Notes under the pieces: generated by a model
What the model was told of the DNA's origin: nothing
Databases searched by the model: none
What the model saw: only the letters and a program-made list of their open reading frames with translations
NCBI RefSeq assembly: GCF_000154785.2
Contig: NC_015730.1
Coordinates: 434,001 to 498,000 of the forward strand
DNA from: Roseobacter litoralis Och 149
GTDB taxonomy: Bacteria; Pseudomonadota; Alphaproteobacteria; Rhodobacterales; Rhodobacteraceae
Length of the DNA: 64,000 nt
Direction of reading: 5' to 3'
Shown: piece after piece, positions 29,586 through 37,283 of the stretch
Layout of the letters: every line of letters starts with the position of its first letter
Numbering within the stretch: position 1 is the first letter of the stretch
Position numbers and translations under genes: made by a program

Positions 29586-30614
29586 ATGTCCAGAATGCGT
29601 CTTGCTCTCTCCCTCACAGCCGCGCTGATTGGGGGGGCCGCTTCTGCACAGGCACCCCGGGTCGCCGTTGATATTGCGCCGGTTCACTCTCTTGTCGCGC
29701 GGGTGATGGAGGGTGTCGGCGCGCCCGACCTCATCGTTCAGTCCGGTGCAAGCCCGCATGAGTATAGCCTGCGCCCCTCCGAAGCGGCAGCGCTGCAGGA
29801 TGCCGACCTCGTGTTCTGGATTGGCCCCGGTCTTACGCCATGGCTCACCGACACCCTTGAGACACTTGCGTCTGATGCGGTGGTGAGCGAATTGCTTGAT
29901 GCGCCGGGTACAATTGCATTGGAATTCCGCGAGAGCGCGTTGTTTGAGGCGCATGATCACGATGACCACGCAGATCACGATGACCACGACGATCACGGTG
30001 ACGAAGATCACGCAGAACACGCGCACAAAGACCATGATCACGCCGAGGACGCGCATGATGATCATGGCCACAAGGACGCAGGGCATGAGGATCACGCGCA
30101 CGGGGAGCATGATCCGCACGCATGGCTGTCGCCTCAAAACGCACGAAACTGGCTGAACGTAATAGCAGGGCAGCTGTCCGCGGCTGACCCTGATAATGCC
30201 AGCATCTACTTTGCGAACGCGGCTGCGGGACGCGCGGAAATGGAAACGCTCATTGATGAGGTGAATGCCACGCTTGCACCAGTGCGCGGTGGTGAGTTCA
30301 TCGTTTTTCATGACGCCTATCAGTATTTCGAAGCGGATTTCGACTTCCCGGCAGCAGGCGCGATTTCACTGAGTGATGCCTCAGACCCCAGCCCGGCACG
30401 GATTGCCGAGATTCAAGGCCGGATCGCAGAACAAGCCGTCGATTGTGTTCTGACCGAGCCGCAATTCAACTCAGGTCTTGTTGCGACCGTTCTCGATGGC
30501 ACGCAGGCGAAAACGGGCATAATTGATCCGCTTGGGTCAGACCTCGAACCCGGACCGGCGCTTTATCCCGCGCTGATCGGAAATCTCGCAACGGCGCTGG
30601 CGGAGTGCATGTAA
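29586..30614 (+). CDS. znuA: Zinc ABC transporter, periplasmic binding protein
   Basis: 342 residues from ATG 29586, which opens a signal peptide (MSRMRLALSLTAALIGGAASA) with cleavage expected after ASA; upstream in-frame starts would lengthen it unnaturally. Metal ligands follow the cluster A-I binding protein pattern: H in APVHSL, H in DPHAWLSP, H in FHDAYQYF and D near the C-terminus. Between about residues 120 and 178 lies a long His/Asp-rich loop (repeated HDD, DHAE and DHGH units), as is typical for ZnuA, which scavenges zinc and hands it to ZnuB. Confidence 0.95.
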   Translation: MSRMRLALSLTAALIGGAASAQAPRVAVDIAPVHSLVARVMEGVGAPDLIVQSGASPHEYSLRPSEAAALQDADLVFWIGPGLTPWLTDTLETLASDAVVSELLDAPGTIALEFRESALFEAHDHDDHADHDDHDDHGDEDHAEHAHKDHDHAEDAHDDHGHKDAGHEDHAHGEHDPHAWLSPQNARNWLNVIAGQLSAADPDNASIYFANAAAGRAEMETLIDEVNATLAPVRGGEFIVFHDAYQYFEADFDFPAAGAISLSDASDPSPARIAEIQGRIAEQAVDCVLTEPQFNSGLVATVLDGTQAKTGIIDPLGSDLEPGPALYPALIGNLATALAECM

Positions 30615-30644
30615 CCCTCCAGTCGTTATGACGGCGGACAGATA

Positions 30645-31805
30645 TCAATCGCCACAGATGTCTTCGGCGAGGGCGAGGCCGTGTCCGTAGACCGGGTCGC
30701 GCCCTGAACGGCCCAGTTCCGCGCTGGTTGCGGCCAGACGCTTGCGCACGTCCGAAACACTGCGCGCATTTGCAAGTGTCGGATCAGCCGCCAGCCGGGC
30801 CGTGATCAAGGGGGTCGCGATCGACGTACCGGTCACGAACCGAACGCTGCCCCCGGATGGCACAAGAATGTCCACACCGGGCGCGGCGATATCCACATGC
30901 GGGCCACGCACCGCGTTGCGGTAGATTCGTCCGTCGGCGTCTACTGCAGTCACGGCGATCACCCCGTCAAAACCTGCGGGATACAAAGGATCAACGTTCG
31001 GCCCGTCGTTGCCCACAGCTGCCACAAGGATCAACCCACGGTCCACCGAACGTTCCACGGCAAGGTCGAGCAGTTTGTTGTAAGGACCGGCGAGGGCGAG
31101 ATTGACGAAGCGGACGTCTTCCTCCGCCAGCCAGTCAAGTGCGCGCACCAGTGCATCCGCACCCGCCTTCAGCCCCAGCGCGTCTTGCTGCCCGAACACG
31201 TTTGCGCCGTAGATCGTGACGTCTTTCAGGCGGCTGGGATTGGCCAGAACAGAGGCGACATCCGTACCATGCGCAGCCGGTGCGGCGCGACCTTCAAAGA
31301 ACGCGCGCGTCACGATGCGCGCGCCGTCCAAAGCCGGGCTGGTGGTATCGATCCCGGTGTCGATCACACCCACCGGCACCTGTGCACGACACCCATCTGT
31401 GCGCCATCGCATCATTGCGTTGGCATAATCCAGCTCTTGCGCGGCACTGCTGGATTGCTGGAGGCGGTAGGCGTGATTGATGCCAACGGTTGAGGTGGGC
31501 ACTGCCGCTTCAAGCGCGGCGATTGCTTGTGGTCCGGTGATGCCGTCAGGCATCCGAAAGGTCAGCATCGTAAGATCAAGCCCCGCCAGATCCGTTACAT
31601 CCAGAAGTTGATAGCCACCTGAAAGCCCTGCTGCGCGCATGCCTTCGGTTGCTTGCGCATCCGGGACAAGCGCGATGACTTTGCGCTGCCCGACCACATT
31701 CGTGTCGTTTTTGTCGGGGGAAGTCGTCAAAGGCGCGCACCCTACCAGAACGAACAGAAGGCTGATGATCACAACTTGGCGAAGGAACTGCAGTGCGTTA
31801 ATCAC
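30645..31805 (-). CDS. S8 (subtilisin-like) serine protease, lipoprotein
   Basis: 386 residues from GTG 31805, which has AGGAGA 7 nt upstream; the open frame reaches 31889 but that would cover the promoter. The signal sequence VVIISLLFVLVGC ends in the lipobox LVGC, so the protein is probably lipid-anchored in an outer layer of the envelope. The catalytic triad is complete: Asp in VGVIDTGID, His in AAHGTDVAS, Ser in GTSIATP, with AAVGNDG as the oxyanion Asn. About 120 residues before the catalytic domain may act as a propeptide. It is divergent from the anti-sigma gene and shares a mirrored promoter with it, so the same ECF sigma factor probably drives it. Confidence 0.88.
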   Translation of the reverse strand: MINALQFLRQVVIISLLFVLVGCAPLTTSPDKNDTNVVGQRKVIALVPDAQATEGMRAAGLSGGYQLLDVTDLAGLDLTMLTFRMPDGITGPQAIAALEAAVPTSTVGINHAYRLQQSSSAAQELDYANAMMRWRTDGCRAQVPVGVIDTGIDTTSPALDGARIVTRAFFEGRAAPAAHGTDVASVLANPSRLKDVTIYGANVFGQQDALGLKAGADALVRALDWLAEEDVRFVNLALAGPYNKLLDLAVERSVDRGLILVAAVGNDGPNVDPLYPAGFDGVIAVTAVDADGRIYRNAVRGPHVDIAAPGVDILVPSGGSVRFVTGTSIATPLITARLAADPTLANARSVSDVRKRLAATSAELGRSGRDPVYGHGLALAEDICGD

Positions 31806-31860
31806 GTGGTATCTCCTGTCGGGATGGGGAGGCGCAGAGTTACGCCCCACCTCGCTAGAT

Positions 31861-31943
31861 TTGTCGCACCGCACCGAGCGAGGGTTCAAAAAAATTCAGC
31901 GGCGCAAAGTTTTTTTGAACCTTTCCCCAAGACTGTGCGACAA
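31861..31943. promoter_or_regulatory. Mirrored pair of ECF-type promoters between the protease and anti-sigma genes
   Basis: Plus strand: GAACC (31917-31921), 15 bp, GCGACAA (31937-31943). Minus strand: GAACC (31887-31883), 15 bp, GCGACAA (31867-31861). Each -35 is preceded by seven T, so GGTTCAAAAAAA and TTTTTTTGAACC form a perfect 12-bp inverted repeat at 31883-31894 and 31910-31921. The GAAC-type -35 is typical of ECF sigma factors. The predicted starts are about 30-50 bp from the two genes. Confidence 0.75.
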
Positions 31944-31978
31944 AGAGGTGAACACTGCAACTGTATGGCTGTGACGAA

Positions 31979-32548
31979 ATGGATCGCGACGACAAGATAC
32001 TGAACTACGTGCAAGACCGGCTGCCACCGCAGGACCGGCAAGCGTTTGAAGTAGACATGTCGGCCGATGCGGCACTTTCCTCCGAGGTGGCCGTAATGCA
32101 GTCCGTGCGTGGCGCGCTGCGGGCAGAGCCGAAACACGACAACAGCGATGCGGTCTGGGACAGGTTGTCCGCCAGCATCACACCCATGCCAAAGCCAGCA
32201 AATGACAACCGCAGCCCTTTGGCGCAGATTTTGCGATATGCGGCGGTGGCCACAATAGCGGTTATGGCCTGGCAGGTCGCGGTCGTGCCGCGCATCAGCG
32301 GTGTGCCTGACGGCTTTGCCCCTGCAACCGAGGGTGCGGGGGCTTTCGTTTTGCAAGTCAAGTTCAGCGATGCGGCGCGTTTTGGTGAGATTGGCGCGTT
32401 GCTGGGTCCTTTGGGTGGCACAATATCTGATGGGCCAACGGCTCTGGGGTTGGTGCGCGTGTCCTTTATCAACCAGACATCCTTGCAAGAAGCGCTCGTT
32501 GCGTTGAACACACGCAGCGATATCGTCGAATTGGTAGTTGAACAATAA
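31979..32548 (+). CDS. Membrane anti-sigma factor (RskA/RseA-like arrangement)
   Basis: 189 residues. The cytoplasmic N-terminal part (MDRDDKILNYVQDRLPPQDR, ending in RGALRAEPKHDN) resembles the anti-sigma domain without the zinc-binding HxxxCxxC motif. One membrane segment follows at about residues 81-101 (LRYAAVATIAVMAWQVAVV), then a periplasmic domain of about 85 residues. It presumably binds and holds the ECF sigma factor encoded downstream in convergent orientation. Release could depend on cleavage of the periplasmic domain, which makes the divergent protease a natural suspect, though this is inference. Confidence 0.75.
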   Translation: MDRDDKILNYVQDRLPPQDRQAFEVDMSADAALSSEVAVMQSVRGALRAEPKHDNSDAVWDRLSASITPMPKPANDNRSPLAQILRYAAVATIAVMAWQVAVVPRISGVPDGFAPATEGAGAFVLQVKFSDAARFGEIGALLGPLGGTISDGPTALGLVRVSFINQTSLQEALVALNTRSDIVELVVEQ

Positions 32549-32619
32549 TCTGAAGCGTTCGGAATGTGGGCCGGAGTGATCCGATGCGCCCCACGTGACC
32601 CAACAGAATTAAAACAGCG

Positions 32620-33156
32620 TCAGCGATGCAACCCGGCGGCGAGACACCGCATCAGTGCCTGTTTGGCGTGGAAAATGCGGGTTTTGATGGTCCCGACTGG
32701 CACGGCTTCGATTTCAGCGATCTCGGGGTAGGTCAGGTCTTCGAGAAAGGCGAGGCGGATGGCGGAGTGCTGCACATCTTTCAACCCTTTCAGGCAGGTA
32801 TGAAGCCGTTGCTTTTCCGATGCCGCGATTGCTGCGGCCTCTGGGTCCGGTGCGGTATCCGCGCTTTCCGGCACCTCATCCACAAACGAGAGCTTGCCGC
32901 GTTTGCGCAAAGCATCGACCAACTTGTTGCGCGCAATCGAAAACAGCCAGGTCTTGACGCTTGATTGCCCGCCAAAGCGCGACGCTGTGCGCCACACATC
33001 AAGCATTGTGTCATGCACGCAATCCGAGGCGAGTTCGGAATTTCCGCAACGCCCCATGGCAAACGCATAGATGGCCTGATCATACCGGGTGTAGAGGTCC
33101 CGCATTGCGCTTTTGTCGCCTGCAGCAATGCGTGCAATGAGATCTTTGTCATCCAT
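32620..33156 (-). CDS. ECF sigma-70 family sigma factor
   Basis: 178 residues from ATG 33156 (MDDKDLIARIAAGDKSAMRD); the longer frame to 33222 adds an implausible N-terminus. Region 2 (ELASDCVHDTMLDVWRTASRF, SSVKTWLFSIARNKLVDAL) and region 4 (LTYPEIAEIEAVPVGTIKTR) are complete, joined by an acidic linker; regions 1 and 3 are absent, as in the ECF group. It converges with the anti-sigma gene, 71 bp apart, so the two are not co-transcribed, which is uncommon for such pairs. I find no GAACC-type promoter in the 270 bp upstream, so it may not activate itself. Confidence 0.9.
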   Translation of the reverse strand: MDDKDLIARIAAGDKSAMRDLYTRYDQAIYAFAMGRCGNSELASDCVHDTMLDVWRTASRFGGQSSVKTWLFSIARNKLVDALRKRGKLSFVDEVPESADTAPDPEAAAIAASEKQRLHTCLKGLKDVQHSAIRLAFLEDLTYPEIAEIEAVPVGTIKTRIFHAKQALMRCLAAGLHR

Positions 33157-33375
33157 CGAATTTTTGCTTACCGGTCCAGAAGATTGCGCAAACAAGAAGT
33201 GCCATTGTGCACAGTCAGACACAACTCACAAGCGAGACAACAGAGTGGGTAAAGCCATGCGCTGTGCGTTTTTCCGCCCATTTTGCTTGTCAGCAACCGT
33301 GCAGGGCGAGAGGAATACCAAGGTATGAGGCAGGTTTTGCGTCAGATTCAAACCCTGGCGGGCGAAATTACGTAA

Positions 33376-33400
33376 CCCCGCCAGCCGAAAGCTGACGGGG
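33376..33400 (-). terminator. Hairpin downstream of the RTX gene
   Basis: CCCCGCCAGC, loop CGAAA, GCTGACGGGG: a 10-bp stem with one mismatch, 27 bp after the stop of the minus-strand RTX gene. The following minus-strand bases (TTACGTAATTT) form only a weak T tract. Confidence 0.5.
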
Positions 33401-33426
33401 CCACTCGCCTCAGATGTACTCGTTAC

Positions 33427-35073
33427 TTATGCAATCATAAAATCGTCGGCGTTAAAGTCGGAAACCACAGTGTCTTCGAATGTGATCACCTTGTTGTTGA
33501 AGGCCAGTTCCACGTCGTCCCCGGTCTGCGTCAGGTTCGACAGCAGGCTGTCGGTTGTGACCTCCGGATCGTTGGTGAGGAACAGGAGGCTGTCTTCGTT
33601 GAAGTTAAAATCGAGAATGATGTCGACGCCCGCGTCCTCTTCGAAGAACACGAAAGTATCTGCGCCCGCACCGCCTGACATCACATCGTTTCCGGCACCA
33701 CCGCGGATCACATTGTCCTGATCGTTGCCGGTGATCGTGTCGTTGAAATCCGTGCCGGTGACGTTCTCGAAGTTGATCGCGGTGGATGTGTTCGCCCCGT
33801 CGGTGATGGTGCCTGCCGCGAGATCAACAGTGACCGCCGATGCTGCGTCGCTGAGGTCGAGAAGGTCCACGCCATCGCCGCCATCCAGTTCAAGTTCGAT
33901 CCGCTTGAGGATGTTGTCCTTGATCACGGCCGTGTCGTCGCCGCCGCCAAAGTTTGTTTCCAACACTTCGATGTTACGCACGTCCAGTTGGAACAGGCCA
34001 GCCTCTGACTGATCATTCACCTCGGTACGTGCAAATTGCAGCCCGATGTCCGCGACGGAAAACTCAGCCACGTCCTTGTTTTGCAGATCGTCATTCACAA
34101 GGTCCGTGTCAAAGTTGACCTGCAAGCGGTCATATCCGTTGCCGCCGTGCATCAGATCCGACCCGTCGCCATTGTTCCAGATCAGCAGATCATCGCCGTC
34201 CCCGCCAAAGACCTTGTCGTCGCCCTTGTTGCCGATCAGCGTGTCATCGCCGCCCCGACCGCCGAGTTGGTCATCCCCGCCAAGACCCGAAATGACGTTG
34301 TCCTGCGCATCGCCCCTGAGCAGATCCTTATACTCGGTGCCAATGACGTTCTCGAAGTTTTCGGCTTTGGAATGCGCCAGTTTGCCAGCGGCAAGGTCCA
34401 CCTTGATGCCCGCATCAACCTGTGACAGATCCAGCGTGTCGACGCCGTCCCCGCCATCAAGGTTCAGAGCGATCTGTTCAAGCACATCGCCTTTGATCAC
34501 TGCAGTATCATCACCGCCGCCGAAATTCGTCTCCAGCACTTCGGTTTCGCGGATGTCGAGTTGGAACAGGCCGCGTTCGGACTGATCATTGACTTCGGTG
34601 CGGGCGAACTGGACGCCTGTGTCGGTTGTCTCAAATTCTGCGACGTCCTTGTTTTGCAGGTCATTATCCACAAGGTCGGTGTTGAAATTCACCTGTACCT
34701 TATCATACCCGCTGCCACCATTCATCAGGTCAGAACCGTCGCCGTTGTTCCAGACCAGCTTGTCGTTGCCTGATCCGCCAAACATCTTGTCGTCGCCTCT
34801 GTTGCCGACGATCACGTCATTGCCGTTGTTGCCATAAAGGGCATCTTCGCCCTCGCCACCTTCGACGATGTCATGGCCGCCACCCGCGAAAATCGTGTCA
34901 TCGCCCAGACCACCGGACATTTTATCATTGCCGAACAGACCAAACATCAGATCGTCGCCACCGTTCCCGGCAATCGTATCATTGCCAAAGGAGCCGATAA
35001 TCAGATCGCTCTTGTCAGATCCTTTAATGTCGAGGCCGTTGGAAAAAAGATTGAAAAGGTTAAAAAGGGACAT
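33427..35073 (-). CDS. RTX-type calcium-binding protein with a tandemly duplicated module
   Basis: 548 residues from ATG 35073, which has GGAGA six bases upstream; an ATG twelve bases earlier lacks such a site. Nonapeptide glycine/aspartate repeats (GNDTIAGNGGDDLMFG, GGDGDDLLIW, GGAGNDVMSGGAGADTF) would bind calcium as beta-rolls. There is no N-terminal signal peptide, and the Phe/Asp-rich C-terminus (VVSDFNADDFMIA) fits type I secretion, but no ABC exporter is nearby. Two modules about 190 residues apart share WNNGDGSDLM, DLQNKDVAEF, QFARTEVNDQSE, LETNFGGGDDTAVIK and LDGGDGVD. An ECF-type promoter motif lies 120 bp upstream, matching those of the protease and anti-sigma genes. Confidence 0.85.
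   Translation of the reverse strand: MSLFNLFNLFSNGLDIKGSDKSDLIIGSFGNDTIAGNGGDDLMFGLFGNDKMSGGLGDDTIFAGGGHDIVEGGEGEDALYGNNGNDVIVGNRGDDKMFGGSGNDKLVWNNGDGSDLMNGGSGYDKVQVNFNTDLVDNDLQNKDVAEFETTDTGVQFARTEVNDQSERGLFQLDIRETEVLETNFGGGDDTAVIKGDVLEQIALNLDGGDGVDTLDLSQVDAGIKVDLAAGKLAHSKAENFENVIGTEYKDLLRGDAQDNVISGLGGDDQLGGRGGDDTLIGNKGDDKVFGGDGDDLLIWNNGDGSDLMHGGNGYDRLQVNFDTDLVNDDLQNKDVAEFSVADIGLQFARTEVNDQSEAGLFQLDVRNIEVLETNFGGGDDTAVIKDNILKRIELELDGGDGVDLLDLSDAASAVTVDLAAGTITDGANTSTAINFENVTGTDFNDTITGNDQDNVIRGGAGNDVMSGGAGADTFVFFEEDAGVDIILDFNFNEDSLLFLTNDPEVTTDSLLSNLTQTGDDVELAFNNKVITFEDTVVSDFNADDFMIA
33855..34775 (-). repeat. Internal duplication in the RTX gene (two cores, offset about 573 bp)
   Basis: The core at about 34430-34775 (first module) and the core at about 33855-34200 (second module) encode nearly the same order of motifs, from LxWNNGDGSDLM to LDGGDGVDxLDLS. 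Differences are scattered substitutions such as NFNTDLV versus NFDTDLV. Boundaries are by eye from the translation. Confidence 0.75.
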
Positions 35074-35188
35074 TGGATTCTCCATGCTAATATCATCATC
35101 GTTTTCAATTTCACCGCCGCCTGTCCGAAGCCTGCCCAAGGTGTTGTGGCCTTGTGTCAGTGCCCCGCAACTGGCGAGATACCCATTG

Positions 35189-35220
35189 GTCGCGCCGATG
35201 ACGCGTTGGGTTCAAAAAAA
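35189..35220 (-). promoter_or_regulatory. ECF-type promoter of the RTX gene
   Basis: On the minus strand: seven T (35220-35214), GAACC (35213-35209), 15 bp, GCGACC (35193 down to 35188). Spacing and both elements match the two promoters at 31861-31943, with one substitution after GCGAC. The predicted start is near 35180, giving a leader of about 100 nt. Confidence 0.7.
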
Positions 35221-35340
35221 GAAACAAAAAATGAAAAAGCCTGAATCGTGCCCGCCTGAGGCCGTGTCGTCATGCGTCCTCTGATGTCTTTGATGGTATG
35301 AAAAACGGTGTGGCAGGCGCCGCTTGATCAGGCTTTGGAT

Positions 35341-36027
35341 TTACTCGCGTTCAAAGTAATTCGCGTTTGTAATCGAAATCTGCTCGATCGTCGCGTCCAG
35401 TCGGGAGAGGTGACGCATGCCGTTCTCGACCGCGCTCTGCGCATCATGTTTTCTGACCGCTTCTGCGATACGCCGGTGATCGGCCACAAGATCAGGCATC
35501 CGATCCCCTTTGGAGAGGCTCAGAATGCACAGGCGGTCGACGTTTGATTTCTCCGTGCGGATGACGTCGAAAGCAAAATCCACCTTGGCGATATGACACA
35601 GGATCTGATGGAATTTGTAATCCAGTTCTCCAAAGGTCTCGAGGTCATTCTGTTCTATCGCCTGTTCCTGTGCCGCAAGTGCCGCGTCGAGTTCCGCCGC
35701 GCCGGTTGCGTCGCAATATTGCGACGCGCGCTGCAAGACTTCCTGTTCCACGGCGGCGCGCACGAAACGCGACTTGGCAATCTCGCGCAGCGAAAATCGT
35801 TTCACTTCGGTGGCGCGTTGTGGGCGGATCAGCAAAAGATCAAGCGTGGCCAGCCGACTGAACGCGTCCCGCACGGGCTGTCTGGACACACCGAACCGGG
35901 CGGCGATATCGGCTTCGGAAATCTTGTCGCCCGGACGCAGGCGCAACGACAGGATTTCGTCGTGAAGGTGGTCAAATATGTCGTCAACGCTGGTGCGCCG
36001 CTCGCCAAGTTGTGTGGCCTGAGCCAT
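35341..36027 (-). CDS. GntR-family transcriptional regulator, FCD/FadR subgroup
   Basis: 228 residues with GGAGGTGA seven bases before the ATG. The N-terminal winged helix (SVDDIFDHLHDEILSLRLRPG, then SEADIAARFGVSRQPVRDAF) is followed by an all-helical FCD effector domain with metal-binding candidates (DYKFHQILCHIA, DHRRIAEAV, MRHLSRLD). It is divergent from the SDR gene. Palindromes with a TGGTATACCA core, of the type bound by this subgroup, lie in the shared spacer and before the TRAP genes. It most likely represses both transcription units until a sugar-acid ligand binds. Confidence 0.88.
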   Translation of the reverse strand: MAQATQLGERRTSVDDIFDHLHDEILSLRLRPGDKISEADIAARFGVSRQPVRDAFSRLATLDLLLIRPQRATEVKRFSLREIAKSRFVRAAVEQEVLQRASQYCDATGAAELDAALAAQEQAIEQNDLETFGELDYKFHQILCHIAKVDFAFDVIRTEKSNVDRLCILSLSKGDRMPDLVADHRRIAEAVRKHDAQSAVENGMRHLSRLDATIEQISITNANYFERE

Positions 36028-36142
36028 TGCATCACCTCCATGGTCTTTGTGTGCTTCAGGACGTCTTGCCTGAAGTGAGCTTGCGACAGAACCGTGCGGG
36101 CCAGGCGTCTGGTTCCGTTATGATCCTCAGGTGCGCCGTAAA

Positions 36143-36186
36143 CTCGCACTGGTATACCAGTTAAATGACTAGTATACCAGTGCGAG
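36143..36186. promoter_or_regulatory. Large operator palindrome between the GntR and SDR genes
   Basis: A perfect 15-bp inverted repeat, CTCGCACTGGTATAC / GTATACCAGTGCGAG, with a 14-bp spacer. Each arm contains a smaller GntR-type site (CTGGTATACCAG at 36149-36160, CTAGTATACCAG at 36169-36180). It ends 21 bp before the SDR start. Two sites 20 bp apart, about two helical turns, would suit two dimers on one DNA face. Confidence 0.75.
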
Positions 36187-36207
36187 AAGCAGCGGAAAGG
36201 GCAGGCC

Positions 36208-36951
36208 ATGAAACTAGCAGGGCAAACGGCAATCATTACAGGTGGGGGGCGTGACATCGGTCAGGCCGCAGCGATCAAGCTGGCGGCGGAAGGTGCTAAT
36301 GTGGCGATCAACTACTTTTCCAGCAGTACCGGTGCAGATGCGGCTGTGGCGCAGATCAAAGCACAGGGCGGACAGGCCTTTGCCCTGAAGGGTGATTTGA
36401 CCAAACCCGAAGACGTCGAAGCGCTGGTGTCAAAAACCGTCGCTGACTTTGGCGGTATAGATATTCTGGTCAATAACGCGGGCGGCCTGATCGCGCGCAA
36501 AACCATCGCCGAGATGCCGCTGGATCATTGGAACGCCGTTATGGATCTGAACCTGACCAGTACGTTCATGATGACGAAGGCCTGTCTTGCGCATATGAAA
36601 TCCGGGGCAATCGTGAACCTCGCCAGTCAGGCAGGGCGGGACGGCGGCGGTGCCGGTGCTGTGGCTTATGCCACGTCAAAGGGTGCGGTGATGACCATGA
36701 CGCGCGGGCTCGCAAAAGAGCTTGGGCCGGACATCCGCGTGAACGCCCTGTGCCCCGGTATGATTGATACGGATTTCCACAATGTGCACACCCCTGATGC
36801 GGGGCGGCGCGGTTTTGAGGCCACGGCGCCTGTCAAAAGGCAGGGCACGACCGAGGACACCGCCAATCTGATCCTGTTTCTCGCCTGCTCGGATTCCGCA
36901 TTCATTACCGGTGCGAATATCGACATCAACGGCGGTATGGTGTTTTCCTGA
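36208..36951 (+). CDS. Short-chain dehydrogenase/reductase, probably for a sugar acid
   Basis: 247 residues, classical SDR. The dinucleotide motif is TGGGRDIG (residue about 11), with NNAGG, the catalytic Ser in NLASQAG and YATSK supplying the Tyr and Lys. AINYFSSS after the second strand suggests an NADP preference. With a KdgF-like cupin, a TRAP transporter and a GntR regulator around it, it may be a 2-dehydro-3-deoxy sugar-acid reductase (KduD/DEH reductase-like). That substrate is inferred from context; the SDR fold alone does not decide it. Confidence 0.85.
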   Translation: MKLAGQTAIITGGGRDIGQAAAIKLAAEGANVAINYFSSSTGADAAVAQIKAQGGQAFALKGDLTKPEDVEALVSKTVADFGGIDILVNNAGGLIARKTIAEMPLDHWNAVMDLNLTSTFMMTKACLAHMKSGAIVNLASQAGRDGGGAGAVAYATSKGAVMTMTRGLAKELGPDIRVNALCPGMIDTDFHNVHTPDAGRRGFEATAPVKRQGTTEDTANLILFLACSDSAFITGANIDINGGMVFS

Positions 36952-36971
36952 TTGTACTGAAAGGGCGTGAT

Positions 36972-37283
36972 ATGTCTGATTACCCAATTGTATCCACCGG
37001 CGAAAATGTGACACGTCAGGTGCTGTCGGATCATCCTGACCTGATGGTGGTGGCCTTTCGCTTTGATAAGGAAGGGGCCACGGGCGCACTGCACCATCAC
37101 CCGCATGTTCAGTCGACCTATGTCGAAAGCGGGCGTTTCCGCTTCACCCTCGGCGACACAACGCGCGACGTCGGACCGGGTGACAGCTTCGTTGTGCCCG
37201 CCAATCAGGAACATGGGTGTGTATGTCTGGAACCGGGCATGCTCGTCGACGGTTTCACGCCCAGACGAGACGATTTTCTGTAA
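36972..37283 (+). CDS. KdgF-like cupin, candidate uronate linearisation protein
   Basis: 103 residues forming a single small cupin barrel. Metal ligands are visible in GALHHHPHVQSTYVESGRF (two His, with Glu after the second) and in NQEHGCVCL (His). Length, opening (a short beta strand before VVAFRFDKEGATG) and the PGDSFVVPANQEHG motif match KdgF, which opens unsaturated uronate monomers from pectin or alginate to the linear keto form. It is 20 bp after the SDR gene and probably in the same transcript. Confidence 0.65.
   Translation: MSDYPIVSTGENVTRQVLSDHPDLMVVAFRFDKEGATGALHHHPHVQSTYVESGRFRFTLGDTTRDVGPGDSFVVPANQEHGCVCLEPGMLVDGFTPRRDDFL

Noticed and set aside
29940..30120. Short tandem GAT/CAC-rich repeats that look like a low-complexity DNA element
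   Set aside because: They encode the His/Asp-rich metal loop of ZnuA in frame, which is normal for the family.
33500..35000. Regular repeats that could suggest a CRISPR-like array
   Set aside because: The repeats are in-frame codons of RTX glycine/aspartate nonapeptides with no conserved repeat/spacer periodicity.
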